A stretch of DNA of 39,443 nt from Sulfurimonas sp. RIFCSPLOWO2_12_36_12 (GCA_001829675.1 MIBZ01000041.1:1-39443), one strand, 5' to 3'; shown: positions 8,137-15,325, counted from the stretch's first letter. The notes: generated from the sequence alone by a model not told the origin. Numbers and translations are program-made.

Positions 8137-9844
8137 TTTCTCGCCCCTGCTCTTTTGATTTTGAAGCCTCGTGCCCTCTGTCTGCTTTTTGCAGGTCCTC
8201 GCGCGTTACTACCACGCTTGGGCTCTCTCGCTCGTGCAGTGCCGCTGCTACAGATTGAAGCTTTTGAGCATACTCGAAAAGTTTTTGAGAGTCTAGCTCT
8301 CCCCTTGAATTAAGCAGCTCTTTAAAACTTTGCTCACTCGACATGTGAGCAACTCTCTCTTTTATCTCGTCTTTGTCAATTGAAACCTCTTTTTTTACTC
8401 CTTGATTAGCCTCTTGGATTTGAACTGTTGTTTTATCAATATTTTGATAAAGAGCTTGTTTCGCGAAGTTATCAACAAATTTAAAACTACCTATTTCAAC
8501 TTGTTTTAGTACGCCTACTTTTTCAAGCTCTTTAGCGTTGCGCAAAGAAGCCTCGACGAATTTATCAATAGTTTTGTGGTCTGCTTGAGCGTTTGTTTTA
8601 GCAGACACGGCCCACTTATTAAGTGACTCTTTAGAAACACCATTAAATCGAACTGCGGAAATGTTCATAAAATCACGCGTTGGCTCTGCGTTTTCGCGGT
8701 TTTTTGTCTGTTGCGCTTGCCACTCTTGAGCGATTTTGCCCTGGATAGTTTTATCAAAAAAATCAACTGTCGGTGTTCTATCAACAACGGTCTCAACTGT
8801 TGGGGCTGCTTGAGCAGTATGAAATATAGCTTCAAACTCTTGCACACGCTGTGCTATAGGCTCGAATTTAAAGATATGCAAATCTTCAAACTTTGTTTGT
8901 TGGTCGGGCGCCATATTTAAATATTCTTTATTTTTTACAAGCAGGTCTATTTTATCAACGGGTTGTAAATCTTTTGCAAGCGCCTCAAAATCCTTTAAGG
9001 TTTCGTTTTTCCCCGCCTCTTTTAACTCGTAAATATGTAGCTTTTTTTCAAGGCTGTTGATGTATTCTGTCGAAGATAGGTGCTTGTCAAGAAAGGTGTC
9101 GATAAGATTTTTAGCCGATTTAGCCGCTTGGACTTTGTATAGCGACAAGTGTGCATCGGCTATACTATGCCCCTGCGCCGCTTGTTTTTTCAAAAAGTCA
9201 TTAACGAGTATCTTGCTAGATAAGTCATCCTCATAAATTCGCTTTAATTTATTTTCGGAAAAAAATCTCTCTGCATCCTCCATCAACTTTGGATCAAGAT
9301 GTCTCTTGTGGTCGTCTTGTGTAATTGGGGGCGCTTTTGTGATTTCTCGCAACTGGAACTTTGTCAGATGAGGATCTAACTCTCTGTTTGCAATTTTGTC
9401 ATTAATTTTGTCGAAAAATCTATCTATTTTTTTAGCGAGATTTTGAAAGACTGCATTAGTGCGGTTTACTGCACGGGTAAGAACTCCACGAAGTCCGTTT
9501 TGACGGTTGATAGCAGCAATAAAATCAAGCTTCATGTCCTCTGGCACTAGCTCTGAGCGCGCAAAGCGTGAAAGCGTTTTTTTATCGTTTTTAGCGATTG
9601 CAAGTTCTAATTTTGAGCTCATCATCTTTGAGACTTTGCGTGTAAAATCTTCGTTATTTGTGAGATTTGAACCGTTAACTATCTTTGTTGGATTGTCTTT
9701 TATAAGCTTAACCGCCTCCTCATCTAAATTTAATTGGATTTTTTTATCCATAAACTTTGAGCTCTGCACCTGGTTATTTTTTATCCAAAGTGTTAGTGGC
9801 TCGTTGCCCATAAGTACGGTATATTTTTTTGATATGAAGTCCAT
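8126..9844 (-). CDS. Large helical transfer-operon protein with shared C-terminal tail
   Basis: A 572-aa, almost entirely helical, charged protein without membrane segments, nucleotide-binding motifs or any family I recognise. Its last 25 residues (TREDLQKAD then E, K, Q, R-rich) match those of the relaxase and the primase, which suggests it is a third protein moved through the coupling protein. AGGAG lies 7 nt before the ATG, which follows the previous stop by one base. The relaxase here has no helicase half, so this protein could supply an associated function, but no helicase motif is visible; alternatively it is an effector delivered to the recipient. Confidence 0.65.
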   Translation of the reverse strand: MDFISKKYTVLMGNEPLTLWIKNNQVQSSKFMDKKIQLNLDEEAVKLIKDNPTKIVNGSNLTNNEDFTRKVSKMMSSKLELAIAKNDKKTLSRFARSELVPEDMKLDFIAAINRQNGLRGVLTRAVNRTNAVFQNLAKKIDRFFDKINDKIANRELDPHLTKFQLREITKAPPITQDDHKRHLDPKLMEDAERFFSENKLKRIYEDDLSSKILVNDFLKKQAAQGHSIADAHLSLYKVQAAKSAKNLIDTFLDKHLSSTEYINSLEKKLHIYELKEAGKNETLKDFEALAKDLQPVDKIDLLVKNKEYLNMAPDQQTKFEDLHIFKFEPIAQRVQEFEAIFHTAQAAPTVETVVDRTPTVDFFDKTIQGKIAQEWQAQQTKNRENAEPTRDFMNISAVRFNGVSKESLNKWAVSAKTNAQADHKTIDKFVEASLRNAKELEKVGVLKQVEIGSFKFVDNFAKQALYQNIDKTTVQIQEANQGVKKEVSIDKDEIKERVAHMSSEQSFKELLNSRGELDSQKLFEYAQKLQSVAAALHERESPSVVVTREDLQKADRGHEASKSKEQGRENAR

Positions 9845-9845
9845 T

Positions 9846-10124
9846 TTAAGCTCCTATTTTTTGTTTTTGTTTTTTATTTATTGAATTTGCCTGCATAAAC
9901 GCCTTTACACTTGAGAGTTTATATAAAACCCTGTTACCGTCTTTATGGCAGCTCGGTCCTTTTCTGTTGAGCCTCATTAGGTGTAAACTCTCTACACTCA
10001 TATTTAGATATTGAGCTGTTTGCGCAACGGTTAAATCCTCCTCCTCTTTAGGCAGAACCTGAGAGATAAGAACCGCCATTGCACCTTTTGTTACATCATC
10101 TATATTTAGTAATTTTTCACTCAT
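9846..10124 (-). CDS. HTH_17/MerR-like DNA-binding protein
   Basis: A 92-aa protein. Residues about 30-80 form an excisionase-type winged HTH: LTVAQTAQYLNMSVESLH, then a wing-like RKGPSCHKDGNRVLYK and a final helix VKAFMQAN. It is nested in the transfer operon, overlaps the end of the 113-aa gene (ATGA) and is followed after one base by the 572-aa gene. It could be a local transcription regulator or an oriT accessory factor. Its C-terminal QKQKIGA and following bases match the end of the DUF4373 gene. Confidence 0.7.
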   Translation of the reverse strand: MSEKLLNIDDVTKGAMAVLISQVLPKEEEDLTVAQTAQYLNMSVESLHLMRLNRKGPSCHKDGNRVLYKLSSVKAFMQANSINKKQKQKIGA

Positions 10125-10462
10125 TTTGACTCTCCTTGTTTTAATAAAGTTATGTCTGCGTTGGGAAGTACAGATACAATACCCTTACATCTTGATGTTA
10201 TTTCCATATTTTTAGATCCTATTTTTTGATTGTTTAACTCTTGAATAACCGGGGCGACCTCGGTTAAAAACTCTTGTGCAGCTATGATAGCCACCTCTTT
10301 TTCTTGCTCTTCTAGGCGTGAAACCGCCTCAAGTAAAACTGACGCTTTGTCTCGCAAATCCATCACGAAGTGTTTATCAACCCACGAAACACGATTGTGG
10401 TCTAGCTCATTTATGGCGGATTGAAGCTCGCTAATTACTACTAAATTTTGATTGTTACTCAT
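10121..10462 (-). CDS. Unknown helical protein of the transfer operon
   Basis: A 113-aa protein, mostly helical (a long amphipathic stretch around residues 25-75) and without membrane segments. No family was recognised. AAGGAG lies 7 nt upstream of the ATG, which overlaps the relaxase stop codon, so translation is coupled to the relaxase. It may be a small accessory of the DNA-processing complex; this is inferred from position. Confidence 0.55.
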   Translation of the reverse strand: MSNNQNLVVISELQSAINELDHNRVSWVDKHFVMDLRDKASVLLEAVSRLEEQEKEVAIIAAQEFLTEVAPVIQELNNQKIGSKNMEITSRCKGIVSVLPNADITLLKQGESK

Positions 10463-10748
10463 CTTTCAACTCCTTGTTCTTTTCTTCCTTGCTCGACAAG
10501 CTCTCTATGGAGTCGGTCGGCTCTTTGGAGGTCTTCCCTTGTAATGTTTGGATAATTAATTCCTGTTGTTCTAGCATGAGCATCATCAACTCTTTGAGGC
10601 TCGGTTCGCTCGACTCCTCCTCGCTCTGCGGTTGTGGTAGTAATGTGCTCAACATCTCTATAACGAGAGAGTTTTGCTCGCTCAAGTTTGTCTGAGAGCT
10701 GACTAAAGCTTGCAATAAATCTATCTCTGTTATTTGCTCCTCTGGCAT
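10455..10748 (-). CDS. Candidate overlapping ORF inside the relaxase 3' end
   Basis: A 97-aa frame lies almost entirely inside the relaxase gene in another frame and ends 4 bases past it. It has an ATG with a strong GAGGAGG 9 nt upstream, and its translation looks like a normal acidic, leucine-rich helical protein ending in a K/E-rich tail. The relaxase frame across the same bases is certainly coding because it carries the shared tail, so this would be an overprinted gene. The ribosome binding site also encodes Glu-Glu of the relaxase and may be chance. Low confidence. Confidence 0.3.
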   Translation of the reverse strand: MPEEQITEIDLLQALVSSQTNLSEQNSLVIEMLSTLLPQPQSEEESSEPSLKELMMLMLEQQELIIQTLQGKTSKEPTDSIESLSSKEEKNKELKDE

Positions 10749-12003
10749 TTTCGATTGCCTCCTCGATTTTAATTTTTATATCTGGTGTATTTTTGAGACT
10801 CGCGAAAAGTTTTTGCGTGTCTAACTTTGTTGATTGTAAACTGTTGATTAGTACCTCGTGCATTGTTTTAAGCTCTTGCTGTTGTTTAACCTCCTCATGT
10901 TTGATTTGAGTGTGTAAATCAGATATTGATATTTTGTTGTTATCAAGTTTGGTTATAACTTGAGTAGCAATGTTTAAAGGTGTACGGTGGCGCTTGTTTG
11001 TTATCTCACTTTTTACGATAGATATTAACTTTTTAAGCTCCTCGGCTTTAAGCTCTGTTGGCTCTTGGTCTTTATTAATAGGTTGTAAAGAAGATAGAAG
11101 CTTGTTAATATTTACATGTTGAGATATCAACTCTGCGTTTTTAGCTCTTACTTCGCCGCGATCTACCTCTTTTTTTACGACTCTGGTATTAAAAAAAGCT
11201 CTTAAGCTCAACTGTGATTTACTAAGATGAGGATGCTCTTTTTTTAGCTCCTCAACTTTTGCCTTAATTGCTAAATTGCGACTTGAAAAAGCTTGAATAA
11301 GCTCATCATTAACATTTTTAAGCTCGTAAAAACTCTTTGATTTATCTGTGTCTCGCAGCTCAAAACCTGCTTTTTGCAGCTCCTTTTTTAGGCTCTCTCT
11401 GTAAAACTGTCCTAGATTTTTAATAATAGGAGAGTTTTTTTTGAGAAGATGAGAAGCGTCTAACGCCCTATATTTGGCGTCTGCGCACTTAGTTATGTTA
11501 AAAATAACTGAGTGTGTATGAAGCTGCGGATCTAGTGCACGGTTAATGTCATGTTGAAATTTTGCGGCGATTAAATTGCCGGTGTTAACATTTTTGCGCT
11601 TGCCGTTTACTTGAACTCTTGCTTTTATTTGCTCCTGCTCGATGTGAGATAACGCTGCGTTAACGGCGTTGTCATGCGCCTTAGTTAAAAGCTCAGCAAG
11701 GGCGGTATCGCCCTTAGCCAGTGCCGCCTCATAAATTATACTCACGCTTTTTGATGGACTAAAAGTAAAATCAAAGCCGGGGACATTTGCCTCTTTACCA
11801 TTTTTTGAGGCGACTAGACTCTCCCCTGTAGAGGGGTTGACACCTCTTAAAAGAGACTCGAAAGAGTCATGAGTCAAATCTTCAAGCCCCAAAGTCTCTT
11901 TTAAGCGTCCAATAAACTCCCCTTGTGTTTTGGTGTAGTAGTTATCTTTACCTATATAATATGTGGAGGCTTGAGCAAGGCTTAATTTACGAACCGTGAG
12001 CAT
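10459..12003 (-). CDS. MOBF (TrwC/TraI-type) conjugative relaxase, relaxase domain only
   Basis: A 514-aa protein. The N-terminal 300 residues are a TrwC-type relaxase: tyrosine pairs at 15-16 and 22-23, the FTFSPSKSVS motif near 79-88 with an Asp just before it, and the metal-binding histidine triad at H151, H162 and H164 (HDINRALDPQLHTHS). This spacing closely follows TrwC. It would nick one strand at oriT and stay bound to it. TrwC and TraI carry a C-terminal helicase of several hundred residues; here the rest is only about 200 helical residues ending in the tail shared with two other operon proteins. The start overlaps the end of the 88-aa gene. Confidence 0.9.
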   Translation of the reverse strand: MLTVRKLSLAQASTYYIGKDNYYTKTQGEFIGRLKETLGLEDLTHDSFESLLRGVNPSTGESLVASKNGKEANVPGFDFTFSPSKSVSIIYEAALAKGDTALAELLTKAHDNAVNAALSHIEQEQIKARVQVNGKRKNVNTGNLIAAKFQHDINRALDPQLHTHSVIFNITKCADAKYRALDASHLLKKNSPIIKNLGQFYRESLKKELQKAGFELRDTDKSKSFYELKNVNDELIQAFSSRNLAIKAKVEELKKEHPHLSKSQLSLRAFFNTRVVKKEVDRGEVRAKNAELISQHVNINKLLSSLQPINKDQEPTELKAEELKKLISIVKSEITNKRHRTPLNIATQVITKLDNNKISISDLHTQIKHEEVKQQQELKTMHEVLINSLQSTKLDTQKLFASLKNTPDIKIKIEEAIENARGANNRDRFIASFSQLSDKLERAKLSRYRDVEHITTTTAERGGVERTEPQRVDDAHARTTGINYPNITREDLQRADRLHRELVEQGRKEQGVER

Positions 12004-12253
12004 TTTTTTGAGCTTTAATGAGCATATATAACCGCGCGGTTATAATATATGCTTTTATTTGCGTTACAAATTTTGAGTTATTTTTAAGCAAATATCCCAA
12101 ATTTTTGTATGTATCTTTGTTGCTTGGTGATTTGTAGGCAACAAACATCAGGTCTCCAAGCTCGTCAAAATCCTGCAAAATTTTATTTTTGAGGAATTTA
12201 AAGGTAACTTTTTTGTCGACAAGCTGGTCTATGTAAAATTGGCTAATATTCAT
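11987..12253 (-). CDS. Unknown 88-aa protein directly upstream of the relaxase
   Basis: A small basic protein with no recognised fold. AAGGAG 5 nt upstream fixes the start at 12253; a longer frame from 12307 would read through the palindrome and is unlikely. It overlaps the relaxase start. In MOBF elements the gene between oriT and the relaxase often encodes an oriT-binding accessory (TrwA, TraY), so that is a candidate role, but no ribbon-helix-helix is visible. Confidence 0.6.
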   Translation of the reverse strand: MNISQFYIDQLVDKKVTFKFLKNKILQDFDELGDLMFVAYKSPSNKDTYKNLGYLLKNNSKFVTQIKAYIITARLYMLIKAQKNAHGS

Positions 12254-12302
12254 TTTTATCTCCTTTTTTTGATTTTTACACCAAAAACTACACCCAAAGC
12301 AC

Positions 12303-12321
12303 GCCACTTTTTAAAAGTGGC
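12303..12321. promoter_or_regulatory. Perfect palindrome, candidate oriT inverted repeat
   Basis: GCCACTTTT and AAAAGTGGC pair perfectly around one central base, and outer GCAC / GTGC extend the dyad. It lies 50 bases upstream of the operon that starts with the 88-aa and relaxase genes and beside the phased repeats. No T-run follows on the minus strand, so it does not look like a terminator of the ParA-like gene. An origin of transfer or an operator is the best reading; no nic site was identified. Confidence 0.4.
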
Positions 12322-12341
12322 ATTGGTGCAAACTCTTAGTT

Positions 12342-12434
12342 GTTCTTTTTCGGTTCCCTTTGGGTACCGTCTCGTTCTTTTTCAGTACCGATTAGTTCCC
12401 TTTGGTGCTGATTGGTTCTTTTTTAGTTCTTTTT
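12342..12434. repeat. Helically phased array of six 9-bp repeats
   Basis: Six copies of GTTCYYTTT start at 12342, 12353, 12374, 12395, 12415 and 12426. The spacings 11, 21, 21, 20 and 11 are all close to whole turns of B-DNA, so the copies face the same side of the helix. Between them are GGTACC-like and GATTRG words. The array lies between the ParA-like gene and the relaxase operon; the last copy is inside the ParA-like gene. The stbDR repeats of plasmid R388, bound by StbA next to oriT, are a known parallel in layout. Confidence 0.7.
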
Positions 12435-13193
12435 GCGATTTTGACTCTTTTTTTGAGCAAAATTGTCAAAAACCTCATTTAATAGCTCTGACGCTTTTTC
12501 GCTTTTAAGATACTCATTAAAAGCCTCAATAAATAGTGCCTGCTTAAGCACTCCATCAGTTGAAAATTTAGTACGAAGCAATTGTTTAATCTCACTTTTT
12601 GGAACTGTCTGGGAAATAAGTGCGAGATCATGAACCGTATATTTTTGCTCTTGACTAAAATGAAATAAATCAGAATAAGGTATCTCAATAAAGTTATCTA
12701 TCTTTTTTGAAAAAAACCAATCAAACTCTGATTTGTCGCCGCTGTAGCCGTTTAAAATAAAAAGTGTATTTTGTGGGTCACCTATTAGCTCGGATGTCTC
12801 GACCGCACTTTTAAAGTTATCAATGTTACGGTCAAATGGTATGAGCCATAGTTTGCGCACATCATCCCCTACGGCTTTAATAAGATTTATGGTTTTTCTG
12901 GAGTCATTTCCTCCCCCGCCATCTACTATTATTTTGGTGTCGCCCGCTATTGTCTCAACAACGATTTGAGCAACAATGGTTTTATCGTTTGTTTTTACGG
13001 TTTGGCAAAGCTCTGGTTTGATTATTGAGCTATTTTTAAAAAAGTTTGAGTTGTTGTTGTCGTCGATTTCAAAAATTTTAAACTCTTGATTTTGTGATTT
13101 AAGTACGGCTGGCAAAACATGCCATGCTGTGTTGGTTTTACCAACACCACCCTTGAGCCCTACTACTGCGATTAAATCGTAATTACTTAACAT
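12423..13193 (-). CDS. ParA/StbB-like P-loop ATPase
   Basis: A 256-aa protein with the deviant Walker A motif of the ParA/MinD superfamily (KGGVGKT, residues 14-20), IFEIDDNNNS after the second strand, and an IIVDGGGGNDS segment at the Walker B position with an unusual glycine run. Such ATPases partition plasmids or position relaxosomes. It follows a small HTH protein and precedes the phased repeat array, like stbA-stbB and their repeats in R388. AAGGA lies 6-8 nt before the ATG. The C terminus is basic (KKSQNRKKN). Segregation or transfer control of the excised element is inferred. Confidence 0.78.
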   Translation of the reverse strand: MLSNYDLIAVVGLKGGVGKTNTAWHVLPAVLKSQNQEFKIFEIDDNNNSNFFKNSSIIKPELCQTVKTNDKTIVAQIVVETIAGDTKIIVDGGGGNDSRKTINLIKAVGDDVRKLWLIPFDRNIDNFKSAVETSELIGDPQNTLFILNGYSGDKSEFDWFFSKKIDNFIEIPYSDLFHFSQEQKYTVHDLALISQTVPKSEIKQLLRTKFSTDGVLKQALFIEAFNEYLKSEKASELLNEVFDNFAQKKSQNRKKN

Positions 13194-13207
13194 GTATTAT
13201 CCTTTGT

Positions 13208-13540
13208 TTATGTATATTTTTCTAAAAAAAGCTTGGTAGCTGTATTTATATTGGGGGAGTTTTTAAGTTCCTCAGCTGATTTTTTTGTATCGATTTTTGA
13301 ATTTTGAGCGGCGGAGCCGCTCGGGGTTTTTAGAGAAGAATTTTTTATGCTTAAGCTTTGCTTAAACTTATTGATAGCTCTCACGCTTACTTTTACTTTT
13401 TGTAATAGCAAAAACTCCTGGATTTGCTCAACTTTATAACCCTCGCTGTAAAGTTGCAAAATCTCATCAGCATATTTTTTTAAGCGTGAAACTCGGCGTT
13501 GAGGGGGCGAAGTTGCCTTGAATTTTTCAAGATTTTTCAC
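13208..13540 (-). CDS. Small HTH protein paired with the ParA-like ATPase
   Basis: A 110-aa basic protein starting with GTG, which overlaps the stop of the preceding gene (GTGA). Residues about 24-62 (EILQLYSEGYKVEQIQEFLL then VKVSVRAINKFKQ) look like a resolvase- or TraK-type HTH. The C-terminal half is polar and disordered-looking. A small DNA-binding partner next to a ParA-like gene is the usual arrangement for partition or stb modules, so it is the best candidate to bind the 9-bp array. This is inference. Confidence 0.6.
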   Translation of the reverse strand: MKNLEKFKATSPPQRRVSRLKKYADEILQLYSEGYKVEQIQEFLLLQKVKVSVRAINKFKQSLSIKNSSLKTPSGSAAQNSKIDTKKSAEELKNSPNINTATKLFLEKYT

Positions 13541-14205
13541 TTTTTCCCGCCCTTTTTACTTGCCTCGGCGGGATAAACAGACAAAACATCCGCCCCGTTT
13601 TGGGCTTGATTTAGCGTAAATTGAGACTGAGAGGCAGGTAAATAAATACTGTAAGCACCGCCATTAATGGGCATTATTACGGCGTTTGTTTTGCTCGCAA
13701 ACTCAAGCCAGCGCCCAGTGTCTCCGGTGCCAAATTGGTACGCAAAGCTCAAAACTCCGCCCGTAAATATACCTACAACAGTAGCCACTATCACGCCCAA
13801 AAATAAGCTTTTAGAGCTCATTTGCTTAAATTTTTTAACAAACTCATCTAAATCTTGAGACATATTATCAAGATTATTAAATCCGTCCGCAACGACTGTC
13901 AGATTTTCGGCTTTTTTTGCTAGCTCTTTGGCGGCGTTTTCTGCCGCCTCGGCACTTTTATAGATCTGTTTACTCTGCGCCTCAAGTTGCTCATTGAGCT
14001 TGTCGGTTATTTTTCTCGCAATTTGCGTAAACCCTATCTTTTCAATTTGCTCCGTTATTTTTTCCGTATCTAACTCCGTGAGCGCTTTTGCGCGGGCGGC
14101 TATATTGTCAAGTTTACGCAACTCGGCAAGATTGTTTTGCAGCTGTGCGTCCGCCGCTGTGAGGGCGGCAATTGCGCCCTCTAGGTCTTTAATGGCAAAA
14201 CTCAT
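13537..14205 (-). CDS. Coiled-coil membrane protein of the element
   Basis: A 222-aa protein with a long Ala/Glu/Lys-rich coiled coil (about residues 5-130) followed by one membrane helix (about 135-155, LFLGVIVATVVGIFTGGVLSF) and a C-terminal region ending in a basic KKGGKK. The start at 14205 is supported by AAAAGGAG 6 nt upstream; the frame continues to 14277 without a good site. The layout recalls MobB/MbeB-type mobilisation proteins or membrane anchors for relaxosomes, but no family was recognised. It leads a coupled trio with the HTH and ParA-like genes. Confidence 0.6.
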   Translation of the reverse strand: MSFAIKDLEGAIAALTAADAQLQNNLAELRKLDNIAARAKALTELDTEKITEQIEKIGFTQIARKITDKLNEQLEAQSKQIYKSAEAAENAAKELAKKAENLTVVADGFNNLDNMSQDLDEFVKKFKQMSSKSLFLGVIVATVVGIFTGGVLSFAYQFGTGDTGRWLEFASKTNAVIMPINGGAYSIYLPASQSQFTLNQAQNGADVLSVYPAEASKKGGKK

Positions 14206-14280
14206 TTTTAAACTCCTTTTATAAATTTTGTACTGCACTTTTTGTGCAAAAAATGCAATATCAAATTTAAAAAACACACC

Positions 14281-14460
14281 GTTGCTTCACGGCTCAGTCG
14301 CCCTCACGGCAACTCATCCAAAACCAGCTCCACCGCTCAACGGCTTCTTTTTTGCTGTCAGGTCTCAGGGCAACTCGCCCCGTGAGGGTTTAGTCCTCGT
14401 TTAAACCCTCATAGAGGGCTTAAATGAAGATTATAGGAGCGGTTAAGCTCCTATTTTTTG
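14281..14460 (+). ncRNA. GC-rich structured non-coding segment ending in a terminator
   Basis: This stretch is markedly more GC-rich than its neighbours and has no credible ORF. Inverted repeats: 14301-14309 with 14380-14388 (CCCTCACGG / CCGTGAGGG); 14383-14392 with 14402-14411 (TGAGGGTTTA / TAAACCCTCA, 9-nt loop); and a small CCCTC-ATA-GAGGG hairpin at about 14406. These share strands, so they are mutually exclusive. On the plus strand a hairpin and T6 follow (14433-14459). It may be a small RNA, an attenuator in the minus-strand leader, or an origin. Function unknown. Confidence 0.4.
14433..14459 (+). terminator. Rho-independent terminator reading on the plus strand
   Basis: ATAGGAGC and GCTCCTAT form an 8-bp stem with a GGTTAA loop, followed at once by TTTTTTG. 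No protein gene on the plus strand ends here, so it suggests a plus-strand RNA from the segment to its left. On the minus strand the same hairpin overlaps the end of the DUF4373 gene but has no T-run. Confidence 0.55.
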
Positions 14461-15186
14461 ATTCTGATAAAAATTAAAAAGATATTCCCAAATTTGTAGC
14501 GCTTCTTCTTTTGAGATTATTTTTGAGCTTTTAAGATTAACAATAAAGCCACTCTCGTTAATTTTAAAGGGGGTTGTAGTCTCGTACCCTATACCTTTGG
14601 TATAAAAGGGTACATTTGTGTTTACTGCTATAAAATGGCTCTTAAAAGTTTGAAGATTTTTAAAAATCTCTCTCTTATCTCCGCTCTCGCTAGAGAGAGT
14701 TTTATTTTCTTTATTTTTTTTTAATTTAGTTTCTTTTTCTTTTATTGTTAAAGGGTCGTTTGAGGGTCGTTCAGTTGAGTCGCTTTCACTCAACTCTAAA
14801 AGTTGTTGCTCTCTTTTTTCTTTTCTAACTTTTGCTGATTTAAGTCCTGCTTCAATTTGTTGTTGTTTTTTTTGCTCAAAAAACGACATGCGACGGTTAA
14901 GCGAGCCACTAAAAAAGAAGCTTTGGGTGTCAATTTCAAACAGGTTGTATTTTTGTATTACATCTACAACTTTTGCGGGGGTTGTATTGTATTTGCGAGC
15001 GATAGTCGGGACCAATCGTATGGGATACTTGTAATCTTTCTGTCCTCTCAGTATTTCAACAAGTATCCAAAATATTCCGTACCCTTCGGGTCCCATTTCA
15101 TCTATTAAAAACGCACATTTAACATCATCTTTTGCATTTGCGTCGTGACTAAAATAGCAGGTATCTTTTTGTATTATTGTGCTCAT
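14443..15186 (-). CDS. DUF4373 (Lin1244-like) replication initiator-like protein
   Basis: A 247-aa protein. Residues 11-110 match the DUF4373/Lin1244-type winged-helix domain (YFSHDANAKDD, then EGYGIFWILVEILR), common in replisome organisers of phages and mobile elements. The middle is a K/E-rich linker, and a small C-terminal domain carries IISKEEALQIWEYL. It may start replication of the excised element, or act as a DNA-binding regulator. AAAAGG lies about 6 nt before the ATG. A dyad GTATGTGAG / CTCACAATAC overlaps its promoter area at about 15222-15254, a possible operator. The structured segment lies directly downstream. Confidence 0.68.
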   Translation of the reverse strand: MSTIIQKDTCYFSHDANAKDDVKCAFLIDEMGPEGYGIFWILVEILRGQKDYKYPIRLVPTIARKYNTTPAKVVDVIQKYNLFEIDTQSFFFSGSLNRRMSFFEQKKQQQIEAGLKSAKVRKEKREQQLLELSESDSTERPSNDPLTIKEKETKLKKNKENKTLSSESGDKREIFKNLQTFKSHFIAVNTNVPFYTKGIGYETTTPFKINESGFIVNLKSSKIISKEEALQIWEYLFNFYQNQKIGA

Positions 15187-15325
15187 TGTGTACCTTTTAA
15201 ATCAATTTTTAGGCACTAAATAAGGTATGTGAGGATATAATTGCAGCTCACAATACTTTATCAAGTGTTGTTGTTCAAGCCTTTTGCTCTTTACTTTGTT
15301 TGGCGACGGGTAAGAGCTAAGGCGA

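Noticed and set aside
12254..12307. Longer N terminus for the 88-aa protein
   Set aside because: It would read through the palindrome and lacks a ribosome site, while AAGGAG sits in front of the internal ATG.
12239..12508. Plus-strand ORF of 89 codons over the phased repeats and the end of the ParA-like gene
   Set aside because: Its repetitive Phe-rich translation simply reflects the 9-bp DNA repeats; it has no ribosome site and overlaps known genes on the other strand.
14281..14460. Riboswitch of a known class upstream of the coiled-coil gene
   Set aside because: No known aptamer core was recognised and the only clear terminator reads on the opposite strand to the downstream gene.
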